Notes under the pieces: model-generated
What the model was told of the DNA's origin: nothing
Databases searched by the model: none
What the model saw: the letters and a program-made list of their open reading frames with translations, nothing else
From: CALMEC01 sp963765105
Lineage (GTDB): Bacteria; Actinomycetota; Thermoleophilia; Miltoncostaeales; Miltoncostaeaceae
Direction: 5' to 3'
Assembly: GCA_963765105.1 (NCBI GenBank)
Contig: CAVXUW010000004.1
Coordinates: 124,001 to 188,000 of the forward strand
DNA: 64,000 nt
In this document: positions 44,211 through 52,136 of the stretch, piece after piece
Layout of the letters: the number at the start of each line of letters is the position of its first letter
How positions within the stretch are numbered: position 1 is the first letter of the stretch
Program-made: the position numbers and the translations under genes

Positions 44211-45956
44211 TTACGCAACCGTCCGTGCAAGCTCTTCGAGCGTTGTGCGCCCGGAAAGCACTTTGATCAAACCGTCTTCGCGCAACGTGCGCATGCCGTC
44301 ACGGCGAGCCGCGGCAGAAATGTCGGCACCCGACGCTTCTTCCAAGATCAAGCGACGAATCTCGTCGTTCATCGACAGGTATTCGTAGATGCCCAAGCGG
44401 CCCTTGTATCCCGAGCCACCGCAGCGGCCGCAGCCGTCACCCGCTTCGTAGATGGGCGCGGGATCGGGCAGACCACGCGGAAGCGTCTTGGTCTCACCGA
44501 TCTCCATGAGCTTTTTGTGCGTGACTGTGGTCTTCGTGCGGCACTCCGGGCACAGACGACGGGCGAGGCGCTGGGCGAGGATGCCGATAATGGCGCTGGC
44601 CGACAGGAACGGCTCCACCCCCATTTCGGTCAGTCGCGGCAGTGCGCCGGCGGCGTCGTTGGTGTGAAGCGTGCACAGCACGAGGTGACCGGTGAGCGCC
44701 GCTTCCACGGCGATCTGGGCGGTTTCGCGGTCGCGAACCTCACCGATCATCACGATGTCCGGGTCACAACGAAGGATGGAGCGAAGGCCCGCGGCAAACG
44801 TGAGGCCGGCTTTGACGTTGACCTGCACTTGGTTGATGCCGCCAAGGCGGTACTCCACCGGGTCTTCGACCGTGATGATGTTCTTACCCGGCTCGTTCAG
44901 CTGGTTGATGGTGCCGTACAGACTGGTGGACTTACCCGAGCCGGTTGGGCCGGTGATGATCACGCAGCCGTACGGACGCTTGTAGCCCTTTTCGTAGTTG
45001 GCCAGCACGTCCGGCTCGAAGCCGACGTCCTTCAGCTCGAGCATCACGTTGCTCTTGTCGAGGATGCGGATGACGATTTTCTCGCCGTGCACCGTCGGCA
45101 GAGTCGCGATGCGCAGGTCGAGCGACTTGCCACCCACGGTGATACCGACGCGACCGTCCTGCGGCAGGCGCCGCTCGGAGATGTCGAGGTCGGCCATGAT
45201 CTTGATACGGCTGGCAACGCCGTTGGCCAGCTGGCGGGGAACCTGAGTGATTTCTTTCAGCACACCGTCCACGCGGAAGCGCACGACCAGGTTGTTGGCC
45301 TGCGGCTCGAGGTGAATGTCCGACGTGCCGGCATCGACGGCCTGGGAGATGACCCAGTTGACGAGCTTGACCACCGGGGCGTTGTCGACGTCGTCGCGTA
45401 GATCGTCAACTGCTCCAATGTAGTCCTCGTCGTCGACGATGCCGACGATGTCGTCGATCCGTGACGTGCTGGCCAGGAGCTGGGCGACCTCGTCGGCCGT
45501 TGCGCGGGCCGGGCGAATGGTGTGTCCGGTGACGATCTGAAGGTCGTCGATCGCGTGCAGGTTGGTCGGGTCGACCATTGCCACCACGAGCATGCCGTCG
45601 GCGTCGTGACGCACTGGCACGGCCTGGTAGCGGCGGGCGGTCTTCTCATCGACCAGTGCCGCGACGGAGGGGTCCACCCCATCCTGCGCGTTGAACACGC
45701 CCATACCCATTTGCAGGGCCATGGCGCGATCGATCTGATCCTTGGTGACCGTTCCGGCGGCGACGAGAATCTCGCCGAGCTTGCGCCGGTCGGTGGATTG
45801 ACGCGCGAGCGCCGCCTCGACGTGCTCCGGTTTGACGAAGCCAAGGCGAATCAGGGCCTCCCCCAACGGGACACCGCGCACCGGAGTGCGGGCACCAGCA
45901 GGGGCGGCGGATCCCGCACCAGGACGGGACGGCGAGGAGGTTTGCGCGTTACTCAT
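44211..45956 (-). CDS. pilB: type IV pilus extension ATPase PilB
   Basis: The 581-residue ATPase drives pilus assembly. An N-terminal MshEN/T2SSE_N domain (GEALIRLGFVKPEHVEAALA) can bind c-di-GMP in some homologues. The core has Walker A ITGPTGSGKSTSLYG, EDPVEYRLGGINQVQVN, Walker B DPDIVMIGEVRDRETA and the tetracysteine CPEC/CGRCGGSGYKGR. The ATG is only eight bases after a sigma-28-like -10 box, so the mRNA may be leaderless. Confidence 0.95.
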   Translation of the reverse strand: MSNAQTSSPSRPGAGSAAPAGARTPVRGVPLGEALIRLGFVKPEHVEAALARQSTDRRKLGEILVAAGTVTKDQIDRAMALQMGMGVFNAQDGVDPSVAALVDEKTARRYQAVPVRHDADGMLVVAMVDPTNLHAIDDLQIVTGHTIRPARATADEVAQLLASTSRIDDIVGIVDDEDYIGAVDDLRDDVDNAPVVKLVNWVISQAVDAGTSDIHLEPQANNLVVRFRVDGVLKEITQVPRQLANGVASRIKIMADLDISERRLPQDGRVGITVGGKSLDLRIATLPTVHGEKIVIRILDKSNVMLELKDVGFEPDVLANYEKGYKRPYGCVIITGPTGSGKSTSLYGTINQLNEPGKNIITVEDPVEYRLGGINQVQVNVKAGLTFAAGLRSILRCDPDIVMIGEVRDRETAQIAVEAALTGHLVLCTLHTNDAAGALPRLTEMGVEPFLSASAIIGILAQRLARRLCPECRTKTTVTHKKLMEIGETKTLPRGLPDPAPIYEAGDGCGRCGGSGYKGRLGIYEYLSMNDEIRRLILEEASGADISAAARRDGMRTLREDGLIKVLSGRTTLEELARTVA

Positions 45957-45964
45957 CTCCGGGA

Positions 45965-45992
45965 GAATCGGCCGCGAAGGGCTGAACCTTTA
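45965..45992 (-). promoter_or_regulatory. sigma-28 type promoter for pilB-pilT-pilC
   Basis: On the minus strand TAAAGGTT, 12 bases, then GCCGATTC. The -35 matches TAAAGTTT in seven of eight when a shift is allowed in the G/T block, and the TAAA-to-GCCGAT distance is 16, within the WhiG range. The -10 ends eight bases before the pilB start. Confidence 0.62.
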
Positions 45993-46044
45993 CGTCCCGG
46001 GCAAGTTTCTTTCGTTTCTCACGGGAAATCGCCCACGACGACCC

Positions 46045-47103
46045 CTACGGAGAACCCTGCCTCGCGGCGCAGGCCCTCCAGATCGCATCGCCGATCGCGT
46101 CAATCGGCAGCACCTCATCGGCCAATCCGGCCCGCGCAACGACCCCGGGCATGCCCCACACCACCGAGGTCTCTTCGTCCTGAGCGATGATCCGACCTCC
46201 GGAGGCACGAAGCTCCTCGAGCCCGTCCCGCCCGTCGGAACCGATGCCGGTGAGAATCACGCCAAGCGCCCGGTCGGCGAAGCCGGATGCAAGCGACCGG
46301 AAAAGATGCGTGGCTGAGGGCCGATGACCGCTGAGGGGCGGGTCGTCGCTCATCACCAGCCGTCCAGAGGGCGAGACACCGAGATGTGCGCCATTGGGCG
46401 CGAGCACAACCTCACCCGAGACCAGATGGTCGCCGTCTCGTCCGAGACGCACGGGCAAGGGTGTGAGCGAGTCGAGCCAGCTGGCCAAACCCGCGTCGAA
46501 CCCGTCGGCGATGTGTTGCACCACAACAACCGGCACCGGCAATGGGCCCGAGAGCGCCCTCAAGATTGTGGCCATTGCCATTGGTCCGCCCGTGGATGCG
46601 CAAATTGCGACGATTCCAATGGTCTGGTGTGATCGCCGAGAGGCCGTCACCGCGACCGGATCATCAGGCGCCGATGCCTGGGAACCACGGCTGCGGCGCG
46701 TGACCAATTTCAAGCCGGCCATGGTGCGCACCGTCGCGACGAGCTCACGAGCGATTGCGCCATGGTTGGGGTCGCCCGGCCCCAACGGCTTTGCGAGAAC
46801 GGTCACCGCGCCAGCTTCAAGGGCCCGAAACGACATGTCCACATCATCCGGTTCGTGTGCGCTCACCATCACGATGGGGGTGGGCACGCGGCCCATAATC
46901 GCTTCCGTCGCCGCGTAGCCGTCCATGACCGGCATGCGGATGTCCATCGTCACGACGTCGGGACGAAGCTCCTCCACCATCCGCACGGCCTGAGCGCCGT
47001 CCGAGGCCTCACCGACCACGTGAAAGCCGCCTTCCTCGCTCAGGATGTGGACCAGCAGGCGCCGCGCCGTCGCCGAATCATCAACGACGAGGACGCGCGT
47101 CAC
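46045..47103 (-). CDS. cheB: chemoreceptor methylesterase CheB (WspF-like)
   Basis: The 352-residue protein has a receiver domain with phosphoacceptor Asp54 (VTMDIRMPVMDG) and a C-terminal methylesterase domain. The esterase triad is seen as Ser in CASTGGPMAM, His in VVVQHIADGF and Asp in GIGSDGRDGLEEL. It would remove methyl groups from a receptor that is not encoded here. It is the last gene of the cheW-R-W-A-B unit. Confidence 0.95.
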   Translation of the reverse strand: MTRVLVVDDSATARRLLVHILSEEGGFHVVGEASDGAQAVRMVEELRPDVVTMDIRMPVMDGYAATEAIMGRVPTPIVMVSAHEPDDVDMSFRALEAGAVTVLAKPLGPGDPNHGAIARELVATVRTMAGLKLVTRRSRGSQASAPDDPVAVTASRRSHQTIGIVAICASTGGPMAMATILRALSGPLPVPVVVVQHIADGFDAGLASWLDSLTPLPVRLGRDGDHLVSGEVVLAPNGAHLGVSPSGRLVMSDDPPLSGHRPSATHLFRSLASGFADRALGVILTGIGSDGRDGLEELRASGGRIIAQDEETSVVWGMPGVVARAGLADEVLPIDAIGDAIWRACAARQGSP

Positions 47104-47106
47104 GGG

Positions 47107-49461
47107 CTACCGTCGTGGAACCAGCCGGTCAACACTGTCGAGCAAACCCTCCTGCGAGAAGTTGCTTTTGACAATGTACGCGTCCGCGCCCACCTCGATG
47201 GCACGAGCGTGATCGTGCTGGGCATCGAGTGAGGTGACGAGCACGACGGGAATTGCTGACAGGCGGCCATCGGCGCGGAGAGCCGCCACCAGCTCAAGGC
47301 CATCCATCTTCGGCATGTTGATGTCGCTGACCACGACGTCGACGGGGGACTCCTGAAGAAGGCGCCATGCTTCCGCCCCATCCGACGCCACGGTGACGTT
47401 ATAGCCCGCAGCTTCGAGGATGGTCTTCTCCAACATGCGCGTTACGATCGAGTCGTCAACGACCATGACCGATGTGGCGCGTCTCCTCGCCGTCCCAGCG
47501 AGGTCGCGTGGTCCCGCGGGGGTGAGCGCCGCGGTGGCGCGGCGGCGTGCCGACGCTGTCGCCGCAAAGCGGATGACATCGGCGGTGTTGACAACAACCA
47601 CCACCTCGCCTGTTCCGAGCGCCGTTGCGCCGGCCGCGTGACGCACGCGTACGAACGGTTGAGGCAACGGCTTCACGACCACGTCGTGAGTGCCCTCCAA
47701 CCCATCCACGAGCACCGCGAATCGTTGTTCGTCAGCGCCGAGAATGAGGGCGGGACGCGTCCCGTCCTGCGAGACCACCGACGACTGTTCCAGGCCCATG
47801 ATCGCGTCGAGTCGCGTCAGAAGCACAGGGCTGTCATCCACGAGGACGACATCACGCCCGTGCGCGGACCCGATGTCGTCGTCACCGATACGCACAATGC
47901 GCACGACCGAGTTGATCGGCATCGCCAAACGGTGACCACCACTGCGCACCACAAGGCACTGGGTGGTTGCAACGGACAAGGGCACGCTGAGCGTCAGGGT
48001 TGTCCCCTCCCCCTCGTCACTTGTCACATCGAGGGTTCCCTGGAGGCGTTCTACCGTTTCGCGAACCGCGTCAAGACCCACTCCGCGGCCGGACACGTTC
48101 GTGACGTCCTCCCGCGTGGAGAACCCGGAGCGTGTGATGAGGCGCAGAATCTCCCGATCCGCCATCGTCCCGAGCTGCTCGGCCGTGACGAGACCGTCAT
48201 GCACCGCCCGAGCGCCAACGGCCGCACGATCGATACCCGCACCGTCGTCTGCCAAGGACAACAGCAGGGTTCCACCCCGTTCGGCGGTCGCGATGCGAAT
48301 CGTTGCCTCGCGCGGCTTTCCGAGATGCTCTCGAACATCCGGCATTTCGATTCCGTGATCGATGGCATTGCGAATGAGGTGGGTCAGGGGGCTTCGCAAC
48401 TGTTCGAGCACAGAGCGGTCGACCTCCGTGTCTGCACCAGTCACGTGAAGGGCGACCTCTTTGCCGAGTTCCCGGGACAGAGTCCGCGTCAAGCGGTGAA
48501 GCGGATCGACGGCCGTCGAAACCGGCAGCATCCGCGTTCGGCGCACCTCGTCTTCGAGGTCTTGGGTGACTTGACCCAGTCGACGCTCATCCGCCTCAAC
48601 ACCCGACCGCAGAGCGTTCAGCGTTTGTGCGACATCGTGCCAACGCTCCTGGTTGCCGGCGATGAGCGGCAGAAAGTCCTGCACCTGCCGAACGAGTGTG
48701 GCGTTTCCCGGCCCAGTCTCGTCGTTGTGAAGGGCATCTGAGAGCGCTGAGTAGCCCGTCGAAGTGTCCTGCCAGTCGCGTTCCCACTCCTTCACACGGC
48801 GGGTGAGTTCACGCACCTGGGAGGCGCGGTGCTCGGCCCCGATTCGGGTCACCACAAGCTCGCCCACGCGTGCCATCAGCGAATCCAGCTTGTTGGTGGC
48901 CAACCGCACGGTCTCGTCGATGCGCGGGGATGCCCCAGATGCTCCCTCTGTCGGTTCAGGGGAAGCTCCTTCCGCGCGGGCTTGCGTGGACTCCGGAACC
49001 GGTAAGAATGACGGTGAGACCTCGGCAAAGGGCGTCAGGGTTGCCGAGCCACTCTCCGACGACGGCACCGGGGCGTTCAGCGCGACGAGTGCCGCGTCGA
49101 CTGTGACACCGGAGGTTGTCCCCGAGACGGCATCGCCAACGATGGCGCGCAGCGCGTCGAGGCCGCGATAGGTGCGTTCGTAGATCGCAGGATCGACGAG
49201 CGCATCCGACGCGATACTCGCGACCAGCGTCTCCAAGCCGTGGCTCATCCGGCTCACATCCGGCAGGTTGACCGCGCCGGCGGAGCCCTTGATTGTGTGA
49301 AGCTCCCGGAGGATGTCCTTGAGCAGGTCAGCGCGGACGTCCGCGGAGGAGGTGCGCTCGAACTCGGCCAACTGCCGATCGACAACGGCCAACCGTTCGT
49401 CCGCTTCCGCGGAGAAGATCGTTACCAGCTCCCGCATGAAATCGTCGTGAGGTTCGTGCAT
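47107..49461 (-). CDS. cheA: hybrid chemosensory kinase CheA with C-terminal receiver (WspE-like)
   Basis: The 784-residue kinase has an Hpt domain with His55 (LRELHTIKGSAGA). A P3 dimerisation helix is followed by a GHKL ATPase (LTHLIRNAIDHGIEMPD, DDGAGID, GRGVGLDAVRETV). A CheW-like domain (LVVRSGGHRLAMPINSVV) comes next. A receiver domain with Asp713 (VVVSDINMPKMDG) and the Lys of YIVKSN closes the protein. This CheA-REC plan is that of WspE and FrzE. It has its own sigma-28-like site upstream and lies three bases before cheB. Confidence 0.95.
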   Translation of the reverse strand: MHEPHDDFMRELVTIFSAEADERLAVVDRQLAEFERTSSADVRADLLKDILRELHTIKGSAGAVNLPDVSRMSHGLETLVASIASDALVDPAIYERTYRGLDALRAIVGDAVSGTTSGVTVDAALVALNAPVPSSESGSATLTPFAEVSPSFLPVPESTQARAEGASPEPTEGASGASPRIDETVRLATNKLDSLMARVGELVVTRIGAEHRASQVRELTRRVKEWERDWQDTSTGYSALSDALHNDETGPGNATLVRQVQDFLPLIAGNQERWHDVAQTLNALRSGVEADERRLGQVTQDLEDEVRRTRMLPVSTAVDPLHRLTRTLSRELGKEVALHVTGADTEVDRSVLEQLRSPLTHLIRNAIDHGIEMPDVREHLGKPREATIRIATAERGGTLLLSLADDGAGIDRAAVGARAVHDGLVTAEQLGTMADREILRLITRSGFSTREDVTNVSGRGVGLDAVRETVERLQGTLDVTSDEGEGTTLTLSVPLSVATTQCLVVRSGGHRLAMPINSVVRIVRIGDDDIGSAHGRDVVLVDDSPVLLTRLDAIMGLEQSSVVSQDGTRPALILGADEQRFAVLVDGLEGTHDVVVKPLPQPFVRVRHAAGATALGTGEVVVVVNTADVIRFAATASARRRATAALTPAGPRDLAGTARRRATSVMVVDDSIVTRMLEKTILEAAGYNVTVASDGAEAWRLLQESPVDVVVSDINMPKMDGLELVAALRADGRLSAIPVVLVTSLDAQHDHARAIEVGADAYIVKSNFSQEGLLDSVDRLVPRR

Positions 49462-49514
49462 TGCTCGCTATTCGCTGACGTTCTCCACCCGCGAACCGGG
49501 CGTGTGTCGATTGC

Positions 49515-49542
49515 TCATCGGCACGAGCTCACCCCACCATTA
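49515..49542 (-). promoter_or_regulatory. sigma-28 type promoter for cheA-cheB
   Basis: On the minus strand TAATGGTG, 12 bases, then GCCGATGA, in the 111-base gap between cheW and cheA. The -10 ends 53 bases before the cheA ATG. It is weaker in the -35 than the others of the set. Confidence 0.45.
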
Positions 49543-49572
49543 CCGGGCAAATCGGGGTTTCGTTCCACCGGA

Positions 49573-50112
49573 TCAGTCCGCCGAATCGTTGACGACCAGC
49601 GCCGGGTCGTTGACGATTGCGTCGACATCAAGGATGACCACGAAATCCTTCGTCAACCCGATGTGAGCGGCGGGGCTCGCGCCTCTGGCGTCGGCAAGCG
49701 ACGGGCCGATGTCGGCAACAGGGATGGAGCGGACGGAAAGCACCTCATCCACGGCCAACACCAGCGGCGAGTGGGCACCGCCCACCACAACCATCCACCG
49801 CGCAGTCTCCCCCGTCCCCTCGGGCAATCCGAGGTAGCGGCGCAGGTCAAGCACGGGAAACAGTTCACCACGAACGTTCACAAGGCCCAACCAGTGCGCA
49901 GGCACCGCCGGCATCGGCGTAATCGTGTCGATCGCTGCGATTTCGCGGACCGTGCCGATATCGATTGCGTAGCGCTCGTTGCCCAGAGCGAGGACGACCA
50001 TGGAGCGTGACTCGACGTCGTCGGCCTCGTGTGAGACTGCAGCGAGGGCCTCAGCGCGTTCGCGGAGAATGCGCTGGATGTCGTCCGGTTCGGACGGGGT
50101 TCCGTTCGTCAC
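49573..50112 (-). CDS. cheW: CheW-type coupling protein (WspD-like)
   Basis: The 179-residue protein has one CheW domain: MVVLALGNERYAIDIGTVREI, then the conserved WLGLVNVRGELFPVLDLRRYLGL, and LALAVDEVLSVRSI. It has an N-terminal helix of about 45 residues and an acidic tail. It would bridge the receptor and CheA. It overlaps cheR by four bases. Confidence 0.93.
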   Translation of the reverse strand: MTNGTPSEPDDIQRILRERAEALAAVSHEADDVESRSMVVLALGNERYAIDIGTVREIAAIDTITPMPAVPAHWLGLVNVRGELFPVLDLRRYLGLPEGTGETARWMVVVGGAHSPLVLAVDEVLSVRSIPVADIGPSLADARGASPAAHIGLTKDFVVILDVDAIVNDPALVVNDSAD

Positions 50113-51524
50113 ACCGGCTCATCTCGTCGTGAAAGGTGCAGTTGAAGGTCGGCGAGTTCGCGGAGCCCCGCCACGGTGAGGCCGTCACCGCTCTCGACCT
50201 CCCGATCGTTCGGGAGACCATCGAGGAGTTCGCGCACGCGCTCCATCTCTCGCCGGGCGCGAGCGGAGTTTCCCGCAGACGCGTAGCTCAACCCCAGGGA
50301 ATAGTGGGCCAAGGGGAAGTCTGCCTGCAGGTACGTGGCACGGCGAAGTGCCTCGAATGCGTCCTCGGTACGGGCCATCTCGGTGAGGATAACGCCGTGC
50401 AGGTAGTGGCCCGGGGCACAGAGTGGTTCCCGGGCGATGGCCTGACAGATCAGATGTTCGGCATCCTCGAGCCGCACCGCGCTGGCCAGATCCATGGCCG
50501 CTCGTCGCAGCGCGGCGACGTCCTCAGCGGGATGAGCGATGTACGTGCCATCCTCGCCGCCATCGCGAGTCGGTGGCACGTCGACCGATGCGTCGCGCGA
50601 TGGCGCCGACCCTCGCACTGAAGCGTCTCCTCTCCCCGTCGGCGAATGCGCCGGTGGCGTCACGACCGCCGGCTCAGAGCGCTTGGTGTAGAGCACCGAC
50701 ATCGGGAAGTCACGGGTGGCAAACCGCTCCCGGAAGATCGGCATCGGCGACTCGGCATGTCCCGTCACGAACCAACCACCGGGTGCGAGGCATCCCTCGA
50801 GTCGATTCACGACCGCCCGTGCGATCGTATCGGGGAAGTAGATCAGCACGTTGCGGCAGAAGATCAGGTCCATCTCACCAACGAGCGCAGATGGTGAGCG
50901 GTAGATCGCTTCCGCCAGGTTGAGGTACTCGAACGTGACCATCTGCCGAATATGCGGTGACAGGTGGTATTCGCGATCGACCTGGGTGAAGTAGCGACCA
51001 ATGACAGCGGCAGGGACTTGGCGAAACGACCAGGTTCCGTAGACACCGGCACGGGCACGGTCGAGCGCCACGCGATTGATGTCGGTTGCGAGGATGAGGG
51101 TGTCCCACGTCTCACCGGCCGGCAGGAGCTCGTCGAGCATGATGGCAAGCGAGTATGGCTCTTCGCCGGTCGCGCAGCCGGCACTCCAGATCCGAAGACG
51201 GCGCTGCTTGCGGCGAGCGTCGATGAGCTGAGGGAGCACGGTCGCACGAACCGCGTCGAGCTGCGGCTGATTGCGAAAGAAGTGGGTCTCGCCCACAGTG
51301 AGCGATGCGACGAACTCCTCGAGATCATGTGCGTTCTCCGGGCGAGAGAGAACATGGGCCAGGTCACCGACGGTGAGTCCCCGTACCTCCCCGGCACGTT
51401 CGGTCACACGGCGAAGCGCAAGCTGGCGGTTCTCCGGGAAATCCAGGCCGCTGAAGTCACGAACAAGATCCCGAATAGGACCGAGATCATCGACCGAATT
51501 GGAGGGTCGCGATGCCGTGTTCAC
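50109..51524 (-). CDS. cheR: chemoreceptor methyltransferase CheR with TPR repeats (WspC-like)
   Basis: The 471-residue enzyme has a CheR all-alpha N-terminal domain and the AdoMet domain (RIWSAGCATGEEPYSLAIML, ILATDINRVALDRARAGVYG, DLIFCRNVLIYFP). The C-terminal third carries TPR-like repeats (HYLHGVILTEMARTEDAFEAL, LAHYSLGLSYASAGNSARAR). CheR with TPR is the WspC/FrzF type. It shares four bases with each neighbouring cheW. Confidence 0.94.
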   Translation of the reverse strand: MNTASRPSNSVDDLGPIRDLVRDFSGLDFPENRQLALRRVTERAGEVRGLTVGDLAHVLSRPENAHDLEEFVASLTVGETHFFRNQPQLDAVRATVLPQLIDARRKQRRLRIWSAGCATGEEPYSLAIMLDELLPAGETWDTLILATDINRVALDRARAGVYGTWSFRQVPAAVIGRYFTQVDREYHLSPHIRQMVTFEYLNLAEAIYRSPSALVGEMDLIFCRNVLIYFPDTIARAVVNRLEGCLAPGGWFVTGHAESPMPIFRERFATRDFPMSVLYTKRSEPAVVTPPAHSPTGRGDASVRGSAPSRDASVDVPPTRDGGEDGTYIAHPAEDVAALRRAAMDLASAVRLEDAEHLICQAIAREPLCAPGHYLHGVILTEMARTEDAFEALRRATYLQADFPLAHYSLGLSYASAGNSARARREMERVRELLDGLPNDREVESGDGLTVAGLRELADLQLHLSRRDEPV

Positions 51525-51973
51525 CCTGAGGCGATGCGACGCTGTTGAAGGTCACGTGCGATCGCCTCGACATCGACCAGCGGGAGAAGCGACGGGCCAA
51601 CCCGGACAACACGACCGGTCGCGAGCTCGACACATTCAAGACCCTCCGCGACCAACTCGACGATCTCATCGACGATCACGGCCATGCTCACGTCGTCGAC
51701 ATCGACGATCATCATCGGTGTCGAAAGACCGTACGGCGACGCGCTGACACCACCATAGGTTCGGACGTCGACAACCGGCAGCACCTCGCCGCGCATGTTG
51801 ATCATTCCGGCAAACCAGGCCGGAGCACCGGGCACTGGCGTGACCTCGACCATTCGCATGACTTCCCGAATGTGCGCTGTCGACACCGCGTGCAAATGAC
51901 CGTCAACGAGCACGACGACGACCCCATCACGGAGTCGTGGTTTTGGCGCCGCGGCGAGGGAACTGTCACGCAT
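51521..51973 (-). CDS. cheW: CheW-type coupling protein (WspB-like)
   Basis: The 150-residue protein carries a CheW domain: VVVVLVDGHLHAVSTAHIREV, WFAGMINMRGEVLPVVDVRTY, and MAVIVDEIVELVAEGLECV. ATG 51973 is the best start because a sigma-28-like promoter lies just upstream. The longer frame to 52312 would run antisense into the acidic gene. It is the first gene of the chemosensory unit. Confidence 0.9.
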   Translation of the reverse strand: MRDSSLAAAPKPRLRDGVVVVLVDGHLHAVSTAHIREVMRMVEVTPVPGAPAWFAGMINMRGEVLPVVDVRTYGGVSASPYGLSTPMMIVDVDDVSMAVIVDEIVELVAEGLECVELATGRVVRVGPSLLPLVDVEAIARDLQQRRIASG

Positions 51974-51990
51974 GTCGATCACAGGGAGTC

Positions 51991-52017
51991 GTATCGGCCC
52001 GGCACTCGCGCACCTTA
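51991..52017 (-). promoter_or_regulatory. sigma-28 type promoter for cheW-cheR-cheW
   Basis: On the minus strand TAAGGTGC, 11 bases, then GCCGATAC. The -10 ends 17 bases before the cheW ATG. It is back to back with the promoter of the acidic membrane protein, 39 bases away on the other strand. Confidence 0.65.
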
Positions 52018-52056
52018 AGGCCCGAATCAGAAACGGTCGCGATGAGGAAGAAACCC

Positions 52057-52083
52057 TCAAGTGCCGAGCATCGCGGCCGATGA
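52057..52083 (+). promoter_or_regulatory. sigma-28 type promoter for the acidic membrane protein
   Basis: On the plus strand TCAAGTGC, exactly 11 bases, then GCCGATGA. The -35 resembles those of the two pilins (TCAAG). The predicted leader is about 45 bases long and holds a TGGAG ribosome site. Confidence 0.65.
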
Positions 52084-52136
52084 ATGAGGGGATTCGGTCC
52101 CACCCGTAACTGTTTTCGTTGCATAACTGGAGCATC

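Noticed and set aside
44127..45401. 424-residue plus-strand ORF
   Set aside because: It is antisense to pilB, whose Walker and tetracysteine motifs are in the other strand.
47638..48741. 367-residue plus-strand ORF
   Set aside because: It is antisense to cheA and shows no domain.
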